NCBI GenBank assembly: GCA_041741155.1
Contig: JBGSKO010000071.1
Coordinates: 1-12,603, forward strand
Direction of reading: 5' to 3'
DNA from: M3007 sp041741155
Lineage (GTDB): Bacteria > Bacteroidota > Bacteroidia > Chitinophagales > Saprospiraceae
DNA: 12,603 nt
The notes beneath the pieces were generated by a model. The model was not told the origin of the DNA and made no database searches. It saw nothing but the letters and a program-made list of their open reading frames with translations. Position 1 is the first letter of the stretch. Every line of letters starts with the position of its first letter. The translations under genes were made by a program, and so were the position numbers. Shown one piece after another: positions 6,486 through 12,603 of this stretch.

Positions 6486-7430
6486 ATGATGAAACGTATC
6501 ATTGGCACCTATACCGGTTCCGAGCCGGGCGCCTTGGTTGTTGTGTTCGGAGCTGTCCATGGCAACGAACCGGCCGGGGTGCTTGCACTCGAAGAAGTAT
6601 TCCGAATGTTGGAACAGGAACCGACGATTAACCCCGGTTTTACCTTCCAGGGGACATTGCTCGGTTTGATTGGAAACCGCCAGGCCTATGCCGCCCGGCG
6701 GCGTTTTCTGGATCGCGATCTCAACCGGTTGTGGACGCCGGTCAACCTGCGCCGCATCCAGCAGACCGAACCGTCCGATCTTCTTGCAGAAGACCGGGAG
6801 TTGGCCGAACTACTTCAGGTTATCCACGAACAGATCCAGCACACACGCCCGCAAGCCCTTGTTTTGCTCGATTTGCATACCACTTCTGCAGACGGCGGTA
6901 TCTTTTGTATTCCATCCGACGACCGCAAGAGCCTGCGGTTGGCCAAGGAGTTGCACGCCCCTGTTATTCTCGGTATGATGGACGGATTGGAGGGCACCTT
7001 GCTGCACTACGTCGCGGGCAATCACTTTGAAATTTGCGGCTATCCGTGCCACTCCGTCGGTGCGGCGTTTGAAGCCGGCCAGCACGACGACCCGCTGTCG
7101 GTCAGCCGGGCTATCGCGGCCATTATCAATTGCCTGCGCGCAGCCGGATGTATCCGCCAGGAGGATGTGGACAGCAGACACGAAACGATCCTGAAGGCAT
7201 TTTCCGACCCGCTGCCTAAAGTCACGCGCCTGCGGCATGTACACCACATTCGTCCCGGCGACGCGTTCGACATGCGCCCCGGATACGTAAATTTCCAGCC
7301 TATTCAGCAGGGCGAACATTTGGCCAATGATACCACCGGCCCGGTGTTAGCCCCGGAGGACGGCCTTATCCTCATGCCGCTTTACCAGCCACAAGGCTCC
7401 GACGGCTTTTTTGTAGTTCAAGAAATTTAA
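6486..7430 (+). CDS. AstE/AspA-family zinc hydrolase (succinylglutamate desuccinylase-like)
   Basis: A 314-residue cytoplasmic metallohydrolase of the succinylglutamate desuccinylase / aspartoacylase family (M14-like fold). Zinc ligands are seen as H25 and E28 in AVHGNEPAG and H131 in LLDLHTTS. GNRQA (63-67) and RDLNRLW (77-83) are the usual substrate-binding motifs, and E196 in FEAGQH is the likely catalytic Glu. The C-terminal part (about 255-314) is the beta-rich lobe common to the family. No arginine-catabolism (ast) genes adjoin it, so the true substrate is unknown. The frame is open back to 6399, but that would start inside the terminator; the ATG at 6486 or 6489 fits the promoter and the protein's beginning (MKRIIGTYTG). 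The tpiA gene starts 19 bp downstream, so the two are probably co-transcribed. Confidence 0.88.
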   Translation: MMKRIIGTYTGSEPGALVVVFGAVHGNEPAGVLALEEVFRMLEQEPTINPGFTFQGTLLGLIGNRQAYAARRRFLDRDLNRLWTPVNLRRIQQTEPSDLLAEDRELAELLQVIHEQIQHTRPQALVLLDLHTTSADGGIFCIPSDDRKSLRLAKELHAPVILGMMDGLEGTLLHYVAGNHFEICGYPCHSVGAAFEAGQHDDPLSVSRAIAAIINCLRAAGCIRQEDVDSRHETILKAFSDPLPKVTRLRHVHHIRPGDAFDMRPGYVNFQPIQQGEHLANDTTGPVLAPEDGLILMPLYQPQGSDGFFVVQEI

Positions 7431-7449
7431 ATCCATCATTTCGAATAAG

Positions 7450-8208
7450 ATGCGCCAACAACTTGTAGCAGGAAACTGGAAAATGAACAAAACCCTGGAC
7501 GAGGGTCTTGAATTGGTCAAAGGGGTCATGGACCGCTTAGAGCAGCGCCCGCGTGGGCCGGTTGTGTTCGGCACACCCTATCCATTTTTGCAGGCAGTAG
7601 CCAAAATGGTCAAAGTCCGCAAGGGCTTCCATTTGGCCGCCCAAAACTGCCACCACGAAGAAAAGGGCGCCTACACCGGCGAGGTGTCGGTAGATATGCT
7701 CGCCTCTGTCGGGGCCGAGTATGTCATCATCGGCCACTCCGAACGGCGGCAGTATTTCAAGGAAACCAACGAACAACTGGCGCGCAAGGTCAATCTCGCC
7801 CTGGCCAAAGGCTTGCTGCCTATTTTCTGTTGCGGCGAGCCGTTAGCCATTCGCGAACGCGGTACCCACGTTGGCCATGTAGCCAAACAACTCAAAGCCG
7901 GCCTTTTTCACCTGCACGAAGCGGATTTTCGGAAAGTCGTGATTGCCTACGAACCCATCTGGGCCATCGGTACCGGCAGAACAGCCAGCACCGAACAAGC
8001 CCAGGAAATGCACGCCGCTATTCGTGTGCTGTTGTCCAAGAAATACGGAAAATTGGTGGCCGACGATACCTCCATCCTGTATGGCGGCTCTTGCAACGCC
8101 CAAAATGCAGCCGAACTATTTAGCCAGCCCGACGTGGACGGCGGCCTCATCGGCGGCGCATCGCTCAAAGCAGACGACTTCGTGGCCATCATCAACGCGA
8201 TGAAATAG
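7450..8208 (+). CDS. tpiA: Triosephosphate isomerase
   Basis: Interconverts dihydroxyacetone phosphate and glyceraldehyde-3-phosphate in glycolysis and gluconeogenesis; cytoplasmic dimer. The 252-residue length is typical. Active-site residues are all present: Asn9 and Lys11 in GNWKMNKT, His96 in IIGHSERR, and Glu168 in AYEPIWAIGTGRTAS, which also carries the phosphate-gripping loop 6. The phosphate site also includes YGGS (211-214) and GLIGGASL (232-239). Loop 6 has GRTAS where GKTAT or GKTAS is more usual, a conservative change. The gene appears intact and follows the AstE-like gene by 19 bp. Its stop overlaps the first base of the palindromic repeat at 8208. Confidence 0.98.
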   Translation: MRQQLVAGNWKMNKTLDEGLELVKGVMDRLEQRPRGPVVFGTPYPFLQAVAKMVKVRKGFHLAAQNCHHEEKGAYTGEVSVDMLASVGAEYVIIGHSERRQYFKETNEQLARKVNLALAKGLLPIFCCGEPLAIRERGTHVGHVAKQLKAGLFHLHEADFRKVVIAYEPIWAIGTGRTASTEQAQEMHAAIRVLLSKKYGKLVADDTSILYGGSCNAQNAAELFSQPDVDGGLIGGASLKADDFVAIINAMK

Positions 8209-8314
8209 GTTAGAAGGTTAGAAGGTTAGAAGGTTTCTGGTTGGAGTACGTTTCAGCCAGAAACCTTCTAACCAGAAACCTTCTAACCTTCTAACCCTCT
8301 AACCTTCTCTAACC
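8208..8314. terminator. Palindromic GGTTAGAA array between convergent genes, likely bidirectional terminator
   Basis: Three perfect GGTTAGAA units (8208-8231) lead into GGTTTCTGG (8232-8240). After a 16-nt loop the reverse complement follows: CCAGAAACCTTCTAACC at 8257-8273, giving a 17-bp perfect stem with 8224-8240. Further TTCTAACC and CTCTAACC units run to 8304, with AACC again at 8311-8314, allowing longer stems in several registers. It fills most of the 112-bp gap between the stops of tpiA and the minus-strand S41-like gene. Termination in both directions is inferred from position and structure; there is no long T run on the plus side. Confidence 0.7.
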
Positions 8315-8320
8315 AGCAAC

Positions 8321-9589
8321 CTATTTTTTCCGCACATAGTCCAGCACCGGATCGCGGCCGTCCCGGAATGCCTCGAAGGGCAGTTCCAGCAGGATATTCA
8401 GCTGCAGGGTTTCCGGGTTTCCGGGTAAAATTTGTACCGGGCGGGTGCCGTGGAACACTTGCAGGCGGCTGTTGGGCAGGATCAGGTAGCTGGGGTCGGC
8501 GACGTGGTTTGGCCGCTGCGCCGGAGGTTCTCCAATCAGTGTGGCATTTGTTTTAGCCTGAAAGGTGGTTGCTATTTCCACGGCTGCACCGGCGGTATAG
8601 CGGTTGGTGGCTACAAAAATTCGGTTGGGTAAATTCACGAACGGCATGGCCGCCAGGCGGTCCGCCAAACCGAGTCCGTCGTAGGGCAATCCGCCGTTGT
8701 TGAAGCGCAAATCAAAGAAAAAGCGCGCGTCGGGGAAGCGTTCCAAAATTGAGATCAGGGAATCCGCATACGGCTGGAAGGGCGGCAGTTGCATGGCGCT
8801 TGCGCTATCGCCTATGGCCAGCGCCATTTCCTGACCGAGGCAGGCATTGTATTGGAGGTAGGCGATGCGCTCGGTTTCCAGCCACGACAGGCTAAACACC
8901 TGTTTCATGGGATTCCACCGCAGGTCGGGGTTTTTGGGTACAAATTGTGCCGGTTGAAGGCCCGTTTTATCGGTTTTGAAATCTAAAGGGTAAGTCTTTA
9001 CAAAATACCGCTGGCCTTTTTCGTCCACCAGCAGGAGCGCGAGCGTATCGCTTTGGGATACTCCGGCCAGCCGGATTGCTTCCGGGAAACGGAGCCACGT
9101 GGGGCCGTCGCGGCGGGCGGATTCGTCGTTTTCGCGCGCAAAAAAGCGGCTCATGCGCTCCAATGCCACGCTCGTTTCCAGGCCGTTAATTTCCAGTATT
9201 TTTTTGCCCAGGGCCGGGGCAAATTTGCTCACCGTACCGCTCACAAACAGGCCCTCGGCATACCAGCCCAATCCCACCGGAATTACCTTGCTCTGCTGCA
9301 ACAACGGCGCCAGATCTATACGGGTTTGTGCATCCCGGACTTTGGAAACAATCGTCTGGAGTTCCAGAGCCACCTGCAAGTTGCTCTTGCCCGCCACATT
9401 TGCGGCAAGTTTGGCCAGGTCGGCTTCAAATGCCGGTTGCGGGTAGTATTGGTACAGGTTTGGGTGGCGCTTGGGCAACTCTTGTTGCAGCAGGGTGATG
9501 TCTGCACGCCATTGCTCCGTGCTGAGTTGGGCGGAGACGGAGGTGTTGATCAAAAACAAGAAAAAAAGCAGTGCCGGTATATGTCGCAT
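8321..9589 (-). CDS. Secreted S41-family protease homologue lacking the catalytic serine
   Basis: A 422-residue protein. Residues 1-20 are a signal peptide (hydrophobic ALLFFLFLI, cleavage after SVSA). Later regions match the tail-specific/C-terminal-processing protease (S41) fold: FFDLRFNNGG (291-300, usually DLRGNGGG), FVATNRYTAGAAVEIATTF (325-343), LIGEPPAQRPNHVAD (351-365), LPNSRLQV (371-378) and DPVLDYV (413-419). In active members the second block reads roughly TFSSA or TFSAA with the nucleophilic Ser; here the position is Gly334 in TAGAA and no serine lies nearby. It is therefore probably a non-catalytic homologue, perhaps binding peptides or acting as a scaffold. The gene is otherwise intact and not obviously decaying. 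It is transcribed alone, convergent with tpiA. Confidence 0.85.
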   Translation of the reverse strand: MRHIPALLFFLFLINTSVSAQLSTEQWRADITLLQQELPKRHPNLYQYYPQPAFEADLAKLAANVAGKSNLQVALELQTIVSKVRDAQTRIDLAPLLQQSKVIPVGLGWYAEGLFVSGTVSKFAPALGKKILEINGLETSVALERMSRFFARENDESARRDGPTWLRFPEAIRLAGVSQSDTLALLLVDEKGQRYFVKTYPLDFKTDKTGLQPAQFVPKNPDLRWNPMKQVFSLSWLETERIAYLQYNACLGQEMALAIGDSASAMQLPPFQPYADSLISILERFPDARFFFDLRFNNGGLPYDGLGLADRLAAMPFVNLPNRIFVATNRYTAGAAVEIATTFQAKTNATLIGEPPAQRPNHVADPSYLILPNSRLQVFHGTRPVQILPGNPETLQLNILLELPFEAFRDGRDPVLDYVRKK

Positions 9590-9617
9590 GGTGTAGTTGT
9601 TTCGATGATTGGCAGGG

Positions 9618-9625
9618 CAAACCTA
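9618..9625 (-). promoter_or_regulatory. Probable -7 box for the S41-like gene
   Basis: On the minus strand this reads TAGGTTTG, a perfect TAnnTTTG, 28 nt before the ATG at 9589. No clear TTTG is found about 20 nt further upstream, so support rests on the -7 box and its position. An identical box on the same strand at 9806-9813 could be a second start site. Confidence 0.4.
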
Positions 9626-9730
9626 CGACGGGACACGAATTCTCCGGGGATTTTTTCGAAGGGGCCGGCCCTCCCCAAACGCCGGGAAAAGGAGGGAATA
9701 CAGGGGCTTCCGCCAAGAGGCATTTGCACG

Positions 9731-9781
9731 GTTATACGCGAAACCTACATAGTTATAAGATAAACCTACATAGTTATAAGA
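9731..9781. repeat. 21-bp direct repeat, two and a half units
   Basis: Units run 9731-9751, 9752-9772 and a partial 9773-9781. Each begins GTTATA and the full units end AAACCTACATA. Across units two and three a 20-bp stretch is repeated exactly (9741-9760 and 9762-9781). The period of two helical turns puts equivalent bases on one face of the DNA, as in regulator-binding sites. On the minus strand each full unit contains TAGGTTT, resembling the -7 box of this phylum. Confidence 0.8.
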
Positions 9782-9915
9782 TTGCTCTTGACAAACCGCC
9801 TGCGGCAAACCTACCTTACCGACCGGTTTGCACCAGGACTGTTTCGCCTAAACCTGCCTCGCGGCAGCGGCTCGGTCCCGATTGCAACACCAAGCGCATC
9901 TCCCGGCCGGAATGC

Positions 9916-9948
9916 TTTGTTCAACCCATTCATTCACAAAAAAATTTG
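9916..9948 (+). promoter_or_regulatory. Possible promoter for the beta-helix gene
   Basis: TTTG at 9916-9919, a 21-nt spacer and AAAATTTG at 9941-9948, one mismatch from TAnnTTTG. It ends 7 nt before the ATG at 9956, the same tight spacing as at 4669 and 6486. This favours 9956 as the natural translation start, although that frame is closed at 10049-10051 in this sequence. Confidence 0.4.
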
Positions 9949-9955
9949 TTCAATT

Positions 9956-10051
9956 ATGCATTCGAACAATAATTTCGTCCCTGTCCTTCGGGGGGGGGGC
10001 ACACCAATGCCCGTAACCCGATTCGGCCGTTTGCTGTTTTTCAAAATCTGA
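9956..10051 (+). other. Out-of-frame 5' end of the beta-helix gene, with a run of ten G
   Basis: The ATG at 9956 opens a 31-codon frame that passes through ten consecutive G (9990-9999), contains a second ATG at 10007 (MPVTRFGRLLFFK) and stops at 10049-10051. One added base anywhere between the G run and the A run at 10043-10046 would join it to the 10066 frame. With an eleventh G the product continues HTNARNPIRP...FQNLILFVLMLL. With a fifth A it continues LLFFKNLILFVLMLL. Both give a convincing signal peptide ending at MLAQ. Either this is a phase-variable start in the off state, or a base is missing from the sequence. Confidence 0.55.
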
Positions 10052-10065
10052 TACTGTTTGTGCTT

Positions 10066-12603
10066 ATGCTGCTACCGGCGAGTCGCATGCTGGCTCAGTG
10101 CGACGTAAAAATCCAGCGCAACGCTGCCGGCTATTCCCTGCTGGTGGCCACGCCGCAAACCGGGTCAAGTTACACCTGGGAAGCAACCGGCGGGCTTTCG
10201 GGCCAGGGGCTTTCCTTCAACGCCCCCTTGGGCGCGGAGGTCGTGGTGTTCCGCGATGGCGCCGAGGCTAATCGGCTATCTTTTTCAGAGGACACGGAAT
10301 GCGCCGAGATCGCGTATTTCTCTTACCAGATTGCCGAAGCCTGCAACGGTTGTACGGTTGCGTTCCAGCCATTTTCCTTCAATGTGTTGGGGCATCTGTG
10401 GGAGTTTGGCGACGGCAATTATTCCAACGATCCCACGCCCACCTACACCTACACCTACGCCGCACCCGGCACCTACACCGTGGTGCATTCGGTGGTGGTA
10501 CCCGGCACCGGAGGCACACTTTTTCAATCCATCCAATGTACCCAGCAAATCACCGTAAACTGCGGGGGATCCCAGGTGAAGGAACGGGTGGAATGCTGCA
10601 ACCTGATCCTTGATATCTGCTCCGACGGGTCTGTCGCGGGCTGCACGCACTTGTGGGAAATCCTGAACAGCAACGGGACCGTGTGCCTGACAAGCACCGA
10701 CCCCAACCCGGAGTTTGTGCTGGAAAACATCAATACCTACGTGAACGGAACCGTTACGGTGCGGCACACCACCAACTGCGGCGGCAGCACGAACGTGACG
10801 AGCTTTAACCACACCATACAGACCCCCGGCATCTTCGTGGGCGACGGTGTGGACCCGAACACCCCCGTGCCCTACTCCACCGCCACCGGGCCGCTGAACA
10901 ACAACCAACCGCTGTTCCCTTCGTTCACCGTAAGCGGGCAGGATGTGTACGTGAACTGTATCCTGGAAGCAAACAACCCGGCCGGCACGACAATGGTGCT
11001 GGCGAATGCCAAGGCATGCTTCGCATCGGATGCCGGCCTGAATGTGCGCAACTACACGAATATCACCGGTTCGGTGCTGTACAACGGCTGCCCGCAGGCA
11101 TGGCGCGGCATGGTGGTTCGGCCGGGGGCATACCAGGTCAACCTGGCCAATTCCACGCTTCAGGGCGCAGTGTTTGCTGTGCACTACCAGGGCCAAAACC
11201 AGACTGCTCTGAACATTAACGTGAATCAGTTCCGGCAGAATTTCATCGGCTTGTATTCGGAAAGCCCGTTTGGTAGTTTGTCTTTGGTAAAAAACACGTT
11301 TACCGGAGGCGCCTTGCCGGCGCTTGGCCTCACGCCGATTCAGGCCGTTGCAGATGTCACGGGCGGGTATTCGCAGTCGGGTTCGTTTGCCGGAATCTTT
11401 GTACGCAATGTGCCCGCAGTCAACATAGTAGTGTCTTCGGACGGCAGCAAAAACGTGTTCAACGGTGGGGCAAACGGCATCTACCTGGAAAATACCAATG
11501 CTTCGGTGCGCTACTGCACCTTCAACGGGCAAGCCCCGAACCCGGCCTATATCGCCGACAACACCGGGCACGGCATCTACATGCGCCATACCGCACCAGG
11601 CATGCCGGGGATACTGAAAGCAGAAAGTGGTACATATTCCATCAAAGGCGCCGGCATACGGGTTGTCAGCGCTGTGGCGAACACTCGGGTTACCATTGGT
11701 AGTCTGTTATATCCCAACACCATCGGCGCAGGCATCGGGGTAATGCTGGAACAACGACCCGGCGGGCGTTTTGTGGGCAGTACCGTCGCGAACAACACGA
11801 TCAGCAGCAAAGCCGCCGGGGTATTGTTTTCCTGCGCGGCAACGCCGAACGTCAGCAACATCACAATCCGAGACAACCTCATTACGGCACTCGTAGGCGA
11901 CGGCATCCGCCTGACTGGCCCCAACCCGGGCAGCCAGAACATTCAGGTCAAAAACAACAACATCTCCGTACACCACACGCAAGGCATCAGCGGCATTCAC
12001 TTGCTGAATTTCAACGGCGCCCTTGTGGACGACAACAACCGCATCACTATCCCGAACAGCGCCGTTCGGCCCTTCCGCGGCATCTGGCTGGAAGACTCCC
12101 GCAACTCGATCGTCCAGGGCAACCAGGTGACAGGCGCGTACGCTGCCGGCAATACCGTCAATGACAACAACGCCGTACACCTCGCCAACAGCACCGACAA
12201 CCTGATCGCCAACAACCTGTGCGAAAACACCGGCCGCGGCTTGTTCTTATTCGGCGACTGCATGGCCGCCGACCGCCTGCGCTGCAACACCTTCAAAGGC
12301 ACCGGATTCGGCATGCGCTACACCGACATGAGCATCACCGGAAACCAGACCAACACCGGCAACCACTGGGACGATACCCGCTTCCAGCCCGGCGGAAATC
12401 TGATCGGGGCAGCGCATGAGGGGGATCCAATGTTTGTTGGCTTGTCTCCATACCGCACGCTTCAAGGCGCTTCCATCCAGTACCCGCAAACTTTCGAATT
12501 GCAATCGGGGGTCAATCCGGGAGACTGGTTTGACCTTGGTCAGAACGCCGCCTGCGACCCGCCGCCGCCCGTCGCGCCGACCGAGGCCGAGCAATTGGCC
12601 GCC
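10066..12603 (+). CDS. Secreted PKD / right-handed beta-helix surface protein (3' end outside window)
   Basis: One frame is open from 9973 to the window end; from the ATG at 10066 this is 846 codons without a stop. It begins MLLPASRMLAQ, only the back of a signal peptide; the missing front lies upstream (see 9956-10051). Residues ~12-80 look like an Ig-like domain (SYTWEATGG). Residues ~84-166 are a PKD domain with WEFGDG (112-117) and GTYTV (135-139). Residues ~167-245 resemble another PKD/Ig-like domain rich in Cys. From about residue 290 to 780 there are many short beta-helix rungs with Asn ladders, for example NGIYLENTNASV, NTISSKAAGVLF, VGDGIRLTG, GIWLEDSRNSIVQGN and DNLIANNLCEN, typical of parallel beta-helix surface or carbohydrate-active proteins. 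A Pro linker (PPPPVAPTEAEQ) ends the window. A C-terminal type IX secretion signal is expected but not visible. The substrate or adhesive role is unknown. Confidence 0.85.
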   Translation, partial: MLLPASRMLAQCDVKIQRNAAGYSLLVATPQTGSSYTWEATGGLSGQGLSFNAPLGAEVVVFRDGAEANRLSFSEDTECAEIAYFSYQIAEACNGCTVAFQPFSFNVLGHLWEFGDGNYSNDPTPTYTYTYAAPGTYTVVHSVVVPGTGGTLFQSIQCTQQITVNCGGSQVKERVECCNLILDICSDGSVAGCTHLWEILNSNGTVCLTSTDPNPEFVLENINTYVNGTVTVRHTTNCGGSTNVTSFNHTIQTPGIFVGDGVDPNTPVPYSTATGPLNNNQPLFPSFTVSGQDVYVNCILEANNPAGTTMVLANAKACFASDAGLNVRNYTNITGSVLYNGCPQAWRGMVVRPGAYQVNLANSTLQGAVFAVHYQGQNQTALNINVNQFRQNFIGLYSESPFGSLSLVKNTFTGGALPALGLTPIQAVADVTGGYSQSGSFAGIFVRNVPAVNIVVSSDGSKNVFNGGANGIYLENTNASVRYCTFNGQAPNPAYIADNTGHGIYMRHTAPGMPGILKAESGTYSIKGAGIRVVSAVANTRVTIGSLLYPNTIGAGIGVMLEQRPGGRFVGSTVANNTISSKAAGVLFSCAATPNVSNITIRDNLITALVGDGIRLTGPNPGSQNIQVKNNNISVHHTQGISGIHLLNFNGALVDDNNRITIPNSAVRPFRGIWLEDSRNSIVQGNQVTGAYAAGNTVNDNNAVHLANSTDNLIANNLCENTGRGLFLFGDCMAADRLRCNTFKGTGFGMRYTDMSITGNQTNTGNHWDDTRFQPGGNLIGAAHEGDPMFVGLSPYRTLQGASIQYPQTFELQSGVNPGDWFDLGQNAACDPPPPVAPTEAEQLAA
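10441..10458 (+). repeat. Three in-frame ACCTAC hexamers within the PKD domain
   Basis: ACCTAC occurs three times in tandem, coding TYTYTY between WEFGDG and GTYTV of the PKD domain, where most members have a single T-Y-like strand step. A fourth ACCTAC follows at 10471-10476. A small slippage-type expansion is possible. Confidence 0.6.

Larger units (their letters stand above)
9590..9955. other. Intergenic region between divergent genes
   Basis: A 366-bp region that I read as non-coding: the open frames crossing it have no recognisable protein character. It holds the probable promoter of the S41-like gene (9618-9625), a 21-bp direct repeat (9731-9781), several minus-strand TAGGTTT boxes and the likely promoter of the beta-helix gene near 9916-9948. 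Some control sites may therefore be shared by the two divergent genes. Confidence 0.6.

Noticed and set aside
9731..9781. Start of a CRISPR array
   Set aside because: The units are contiguous 21-bp repeats without unique spacers, and no cas genes are present.
9571..9972. Open frames crossing the 9590-9955 intergenic region
   Set aside because: The translations are dominated by the 21-bp repeat (LHSYKINLHSYKI) and lack domains; the region is better explained as regulatory DNA.
10285..11589. 434-codon open frame on the minus strand
   Set aside because: It lies wholly antisense to the beta-helix gene, has no recognisable domain and is His/Val/Gly-rich, as expected from the complement of an Asn/Thr/Gly-rich GC-biased gene. 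The plus-strand frame encodes clear PKD and beta-helix motifs.
11707..12314. Minus-strand open frames near the window end
   Set aside because: Antisense to the same beta-helix gene, low-complexity composition, no motif.

Overview
This window looks like a chromosomal segment from a member of the Bacteroidota, most likely a Saprospiraceae-like or related environmental lineage. That placement is inferred from several things: upstream sites of the Bacteroidota sigma type (TTG or TTTG, about 21 nt, then TAnnTTTG), starts without a clear Shine-Dalgarno sequence, secreted PKD / beta-helix proteins, and the style of the housekeeping genes. Most of the window is moderately GC-rich. The stretch around 4460-5150 is visibly more AT-rich.

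Layout. 1-382 holds two copies of a G-rich dispersed repeat, one with a strong G-quadruplex motif. 383-1297 (+) encodes an SdiA-regulated/YjiK-like beta-propeller lipoprotein. Its stop codon directly abuts that of a minus-strand set of genes. Read from its promoter side, that set is a glutamate-cysteine-ligase-like (GCS2) protein fused to two CBS domains (4456-2537), thymidylate synthase thyA (2490-1696) and a small two-helix membrane protein (1582-1298). 4669-5089 (+) is a broken alkA-type DNA glycosylase gene whose two ends survive but whose catalytic centre is gone. 5155-6375 encodes a DinB/YfiT-fold protein with a long Lys/Ala-rich tail built from a 43-residue repeat, and it ends at a clear intrinsic terminator. 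An AstE/AspA-family zinc hydrolase (6486-7430) and triosephosphate isomerase tpiA (7450-8208) follow as a probable two-gene unit. A palindromic array of an 8-bp unit separates tpiA from a convergent, secreted S41-protease-like protein (9589-8321, minus) that has lost its catalytic serine. After a 366-bp intergenic region with 21-bp direct repeats comes a large secreted PKD plus right-handed beta-helix protein, open from about 10066 to the end of the window.

No complete new multi-gene system is evident; most genes belong to known families. The points most worth a second look are: (1) the 5' end of the beta-helix gene, where the expected start codon is separated from the main frame by a run of ten G, a possible phase-variation switch or a homopolymer sequencing error; (2) the DinB-fold / histone-H1-like tandem-repeat fusion; (3) the alkA internal deletion; (4) the S41 pseudo-protease; (5) the GCS2-CBS fusion next to thyA; and (6) TAnnTTTG-type boxes only 6-9 nt upstream of start codons, suggesting leaderless or nearly leaderless transcripts.
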